From Dillenia suffruticosa (Eukaryota > Streptophyta > Magnoliopsida > Dilleniales > Dilleniaceae): DNA of 64,000 nt. This document shows positions 60,926 through 64,000 of the stretch, piece after piece. Under the pieces are notes generated by a model. That model saw nothing but the letters and a program-made list of their open reading frames with translations, was not told the DNA's origin and did not search any database. A program made the position numbers and the translations under genes. Location of the stretch: the NCBI GenBank assembly GCA_033439265.1, contig JAVTVX010000031.1:10587501-10651500 (forward strand), written 5' to 3'. Position 1 is the stretch's first letter. Each line of letters begins with the position of its first letter.

Positions 60926-61282
60926 ATGCATGTGAACATAACAAATGGTTATCCAAATTTATGGCCTATCCTCTTTTTTCTTTTCCTTAATTTTTTAATG
61001 GGTCTTTCCATGTTTCTAATGGAGGATGAGATTTTACGGATTCATTCTAAATATTATATGCATCTTTCACCTTTTAAGGATAAGGTAAAGACCACACGTG
61101 AGCCATCATTAGCTTATCATTGAAATGTTCAAAGGTTAGATTATGCACTCCTCTCAAACTCTTATCTCTTTGCGAACTCAAAGATTCTTGGTAAGTTTGT
61201 GATGATTTTTCTTTTTCTTTGTTGACCAAAAAATTTTAAGTTTAGTAAAGTGCATTGGAGCCCGGATGATTGAGTAGGTATA

Positions 61283-61657
61283 TGTAACGACAGCAAGAGA
61301 AATGTAACGACTAGTAAGAGTAAAGTGCAAGAAAGTTAACAGAGGTAGTTAGCTACAACTGAACTACAACTGAATCAGTTGGGTAGTTAGGTAGTTATTG
61401 TAGGTACCTTGTAATAAGAAGATGTAACACCAGGAATGAGGCAGCATTGGAGTAAATCTTGTTTGATATTGTTCTTCTTCTTCTTTTCTTACTTCTGCAG
61501 ACTGCTACCCTTGCACTCTGCCACAACTGCATTCAACATTCATATCACACTTCATTTATATTGTAAGTAAGTGTTCAGTAGTAGTTTACACATCCCTTGC
61601 AGTCAACTGAGTGTTTGCAACTCTTCTTCCTTTTCCATTTGGAATCAATTCATAACA
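61283..61657 (+). repeat. Element E 5' LTR
   Basis: TGTAACGACAG to ATAACA, 375 bp, starting where the lipase upstream homology ends. The GTATA before it (61278-61282) would be the target duplication if repeated beyond the window. Confidence 0.75.
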
Positions 61658-61660
61658 AAT

Positions 61661-61672
61661 TGGTATCAAAAC
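61661..61672 (+). other. Element E primer binding site
   Basis: TGGTATCAAAAC three bases after the LTR: tRNA-Met type, with substitutions at the end. Confidence 0.75.
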
Positions 61673-61679
61673 TGTCGTT

Positions 61680-62830
61680 CCTTGGCAGAATCACAACTAT
61701 AGCTGAAGGAACCAGATTTAAAGCAATAGAAGAACAGTTAAAGAAACAAGATGCAAAGATAACAGAAAATCAGGCTGAGTTATAGAGAAAGATGGAGGCA
61801 CAGTCACAGGCTTGGAAGCAAAAATTGAAGCCCCTATGGACAAGAAGTTCAATGCTATTATGCATATGATATGTAAGGATAAAGAGGATGAGTCAGAGGC
61901 AGAATGAATGATCAAGACTCCAATCCTTCCAACTCCTTTTGAAGGGAGATTCAGGTGTGAATCAGGAACATCTTTATTAAGGAAAGAGACCAATGGGAAA
62001 TTACTATTGCCGAATCCACCAAAGGTTGATCTTCTAATGTTCAATGGAGAATATCCTCGAATTTGATTAAGAAAATGTCTCAAATTCTTTAAAGCATACT
62101 AGATACCAAACTGTAGTTGGGTAGACTTAGTAGAAATGTACTTGGATGGAAGGGTAGAAATATGGTTTCAAGGAGTGAAGACAGCAAGGAAGGAAGTGGC
62201 TTGGGAGGAATTCTCTCAACTTCTATGTCAAAGATTTGAGGAGAAAGGTACTCAAGATGTTGTGGAAGAATTCAATAAGCTATACCAACATGGATCAATA
62301 GCAAAGTACCAAGAGAAATTCGAAGAAATGTAGTCCCTCATGCTTCAGGTAAACCCCAAACTAACTGAAACTTACTTTGTATCAAGTTTTATTAGTGGGG
62401 TTAAGGAAGAAATTAAACTTGTATTAAGGATGTTCAAACCAAGAACTTTGCTGCAAGCATTTGAAATTGCCTCCCTACAAGAACAGTCCCTAGAAATAAC
62501 CAAACAGAAGAAGATTGGTATAAGTAAAAATGGGGATGCTGGGGAAGAAGTAAGGAGGACTAAGAACACAATGATATCCAAGCTAGTAGTAGAATTCCAA
62601 AGATATCTCCACAAGAGATACATTATTGTAGAACTAACAATCTATGCTTTAAATATGGGGAGAAGTATACTCCTGGCCACCAATGCAAACTTAAACACCT
62701 GAATGTAATCATTGCAGTAGAGGAAGAGGATGAAATGATAAGTGAAGAAGTGATGGAACCTAGAGAAAAGAGTAGGGAAACCTTTGATGTGTCCCTATGT
62801 GCCTTCTCTAACTCCTTACAAAGGAAAACT
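61680..62830 (+). pseudogene. Element E gag, broken
   Basis: Coiled-coil-like start (AIEEQLKKQDAKITENQAEL), then several frames with the capsid-like block (WVDLVEMYLDGRVEIWF, KLYQHGSIAKYQEKFEEM). The zinc region at 62645-62686 reads CFKYGEKYTPGHQC, with Tyr for the second Cys. Stops at about 61783 and 62331 and shifts prevent a full protein. Confidence 0.8.
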
Positions 62831-62848
62831 ATAACTCTGTAAGGGCTG

Positions 62849-63262
62849 TTGAAAGGAGAAATAGTCTCCATACTAATAGATACAAGAAGCTCGAGTAGTT
62901 TCATCAGCCAAACATTAGTAAGGAGACTAGAAATAGGCATAGAGAAAGGTGAACTTTTGCATGCAGTGTTGGTAGATGGTAGTAGAGTGAGTAGCAGTAC
63001 TAAAGTCAAGGGAGTAAAGTGGAGCATACAAGGATATCACTTTTCTTTTGACTTAAAGGTTTTAGCCTTGGGGGAATGGGATATAATACTTGGAGTGGAT
63101 AGGATGTACAACTTTAGTCCCTTAACATTTGATTTTAGAATGTTACAAGTTAAGCTAGCTGGTGAAGAACGTGAAATGGTGTTAGTAGGGATGGTCAAAG
63201 ATCCTAAAATGAAGCTAGTACATGGGAAAGATACTAAAGAATTCAGAACACAACAATTTTAG
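62849..63262 (+). pseudogene. Element E protease
   Basis: LIDTRSSSSFI is the protease active site with Arg in place of Gly in DTG. The rest (LGEWDIILGVDRM) keeps the family layout. A stop at 63260-63262 ends it before RT. Confidence 0.8.
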
Positions 63263-64000
63263 AGCTGTAATAGCATTAATATGTTTGCAGAAAACCATAA
63301 AAGTCCACTGCATCAATCTGTCTCTAATCTTCTATAGCAGTTCAGTGATGTTTTCTCTGAACCTACCTCACTACTACCTGAAAGGTCTCATGACCACTCA
63401 ATACCTCTTAAAACTAGAGCTCAACCCTTCAAGCTACACCCCTATAGATACCTACATTCTCAGAAAAATAAGATCGAAAGACAAGTACAAGAGATGCTGA
63501 GTCAGGGTATTGTCGGCACAGCAACAACCCCTTTGCTTCTCCAGTCTTATTGGTGAAAAAAAAAGATAACTCCTGGAGATTTTGTGTAGACCATAGACAG
63601 CTCAACACCATCACTATTAAGGACAGGTATCCCATCCCTAATATTGATGAGTTATTAGATGAATCGCATGGATCGAAACTATTTTCTAAGATTGATCTCA
63701 GGGCAGGATATCACCATATTAGAGTCAGGCCTAAAGATGTTGCTAAGATAGCATTTCAAACTCACTATGGACATTTGGAGTTCTTGGTGATGCCATTTGG
63801 CCTTACAAAAGCTCCTGCAACTTTCCAATCATTGATGAACCAAATATTTCAATAATATCTTAGGAAATTTGTGCTGGTTTTCTTTGATGACATTATAGTC
63901 TATAGTTTTAATCTGCACTCTCATTTCCAGCATCTGAGATTGGTCCTCTTGACTCTAAGACAACATCAATTGTATGCTAAGCTATATAAGTGCTCTTTTG
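63263..64000 (+). pseudogene. Element E reverse transcriptase, partial
   Basis: 63550-63855 reads [18 protein letters not shown], then [15 protein letters not shown] and [14 protein letters not shown], the RT fingers and palm. After a TAA at 63853-63855, in the same frame, come [17 protein letters not shown] with the catalytic FDD and [10 protein letters not shown] to the window end. Frame is disturbed between 63263 and 63550. Confidence 0.85.

Larger units (their letters stand above)
58946..61282 (-). repeat. Third copy of the lipase upstream segment
   Basis: Same orientation as the working gene. The minus strand starts at the CAT at 58946-58948, matching the lipase ATG context (compare 22968-23010), and continues through the leader, a TATA box TATATAAA at 59155-59148 and upstream sequence. 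59440-59860 and 60926-61282 match, inverted, 34720-35560. No lipase coding sequence lies on the other side. Confidence 0.75.
61283..64000 (+). mobile_element. Element E: Ty3/gypsy element, cut by the window end
   Basis: 5' LTR 61283-61657, primer site, broken gag, protease and RT in plus-strand order. The right part lies outside the window. RT blocks and the CFK-type zinc unit resemble Reina-like chromoviruses; that clade call is from memory. Confidence 0.85.

Overview
This window looks like nuclear DNA of a eudicot plant, from a transposon-rich, gene-poor stretch. The evidence is nested Ty3/gypsy LTR retrotransposons with tRNA-Met-type primer sites, an Athila-type element, CACTA (En/Spm) elements, a plant LINE with a fused RNase H, and one intact intronless gene for a plant class II phospholipase A1. 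The species cannot be named from this sequence. No CRISPR, rRNA or tRNA gene was recognised.

Layout. 1-2120: decayed minus-strand Ty3 fragment. 2121-4498: AT-rich spacer with a possible gene fragment (KH-like exon, 3770-4113). 4499-21042: old minus-strand Ty3 element (TE0) whose right LTR was split by plus-strand element A (11937-20902). 21612-22970: the phospholipase A1-II gene, minus strand, the only intact protein gene. 23145-32730: element B, a chromovirus-like Ty3 element inserted in the leader of that lipase gene, with 5-bp target duplications AGAAA. 32736-36572: the displaced lipase promoter and an inverted second copy of it, which ends at a copia-like LTR (36573-37080). 37979-42861: element C, 5' LTR plus broken gag and protease. 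42862-45485: LTR fragment D. 45486-46575: LINE 3' end. 47063 to about 53140: CACTA element with two decayed transposase genes. 53441-58947: deleted Athila-like element. 58948-61282: a third copy of the lipase promoter segment, carrying a 920-bp non-autonomous CACTA element. 61283-64000: start of another Ty3 element (E), cut by the window edge.

Two themes stand out. First, the lipase locus appears to have been duplicated. Three copies of its 5' region exist (one inverted), only one still has coding sequence, and each has a different retroelement within about 175 bp of the start-codon position. The surviving gene has lost contact with its own TATA box, now about 9.8 kb away, and lies just downstream of a same-strand LTR. 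Second, the long LTRs of elements TE0, A, B, C and D have little sequence in common overall but share an ordered set of signals: a CAG/GTAA donor, a short possible micro-exon ending CCTAG/GTGAG, a hairpin with compensatory base changes, a second hairpin that overlaps a branchpoint-like TACTCAC, and a pyrimidine tract ending in YAG. This looks like a conserved structured leader intron carried inside the LTR. It is the best candidate here for something undescribed. Coordinates and pairings were read by eye; no alignment or search was run.
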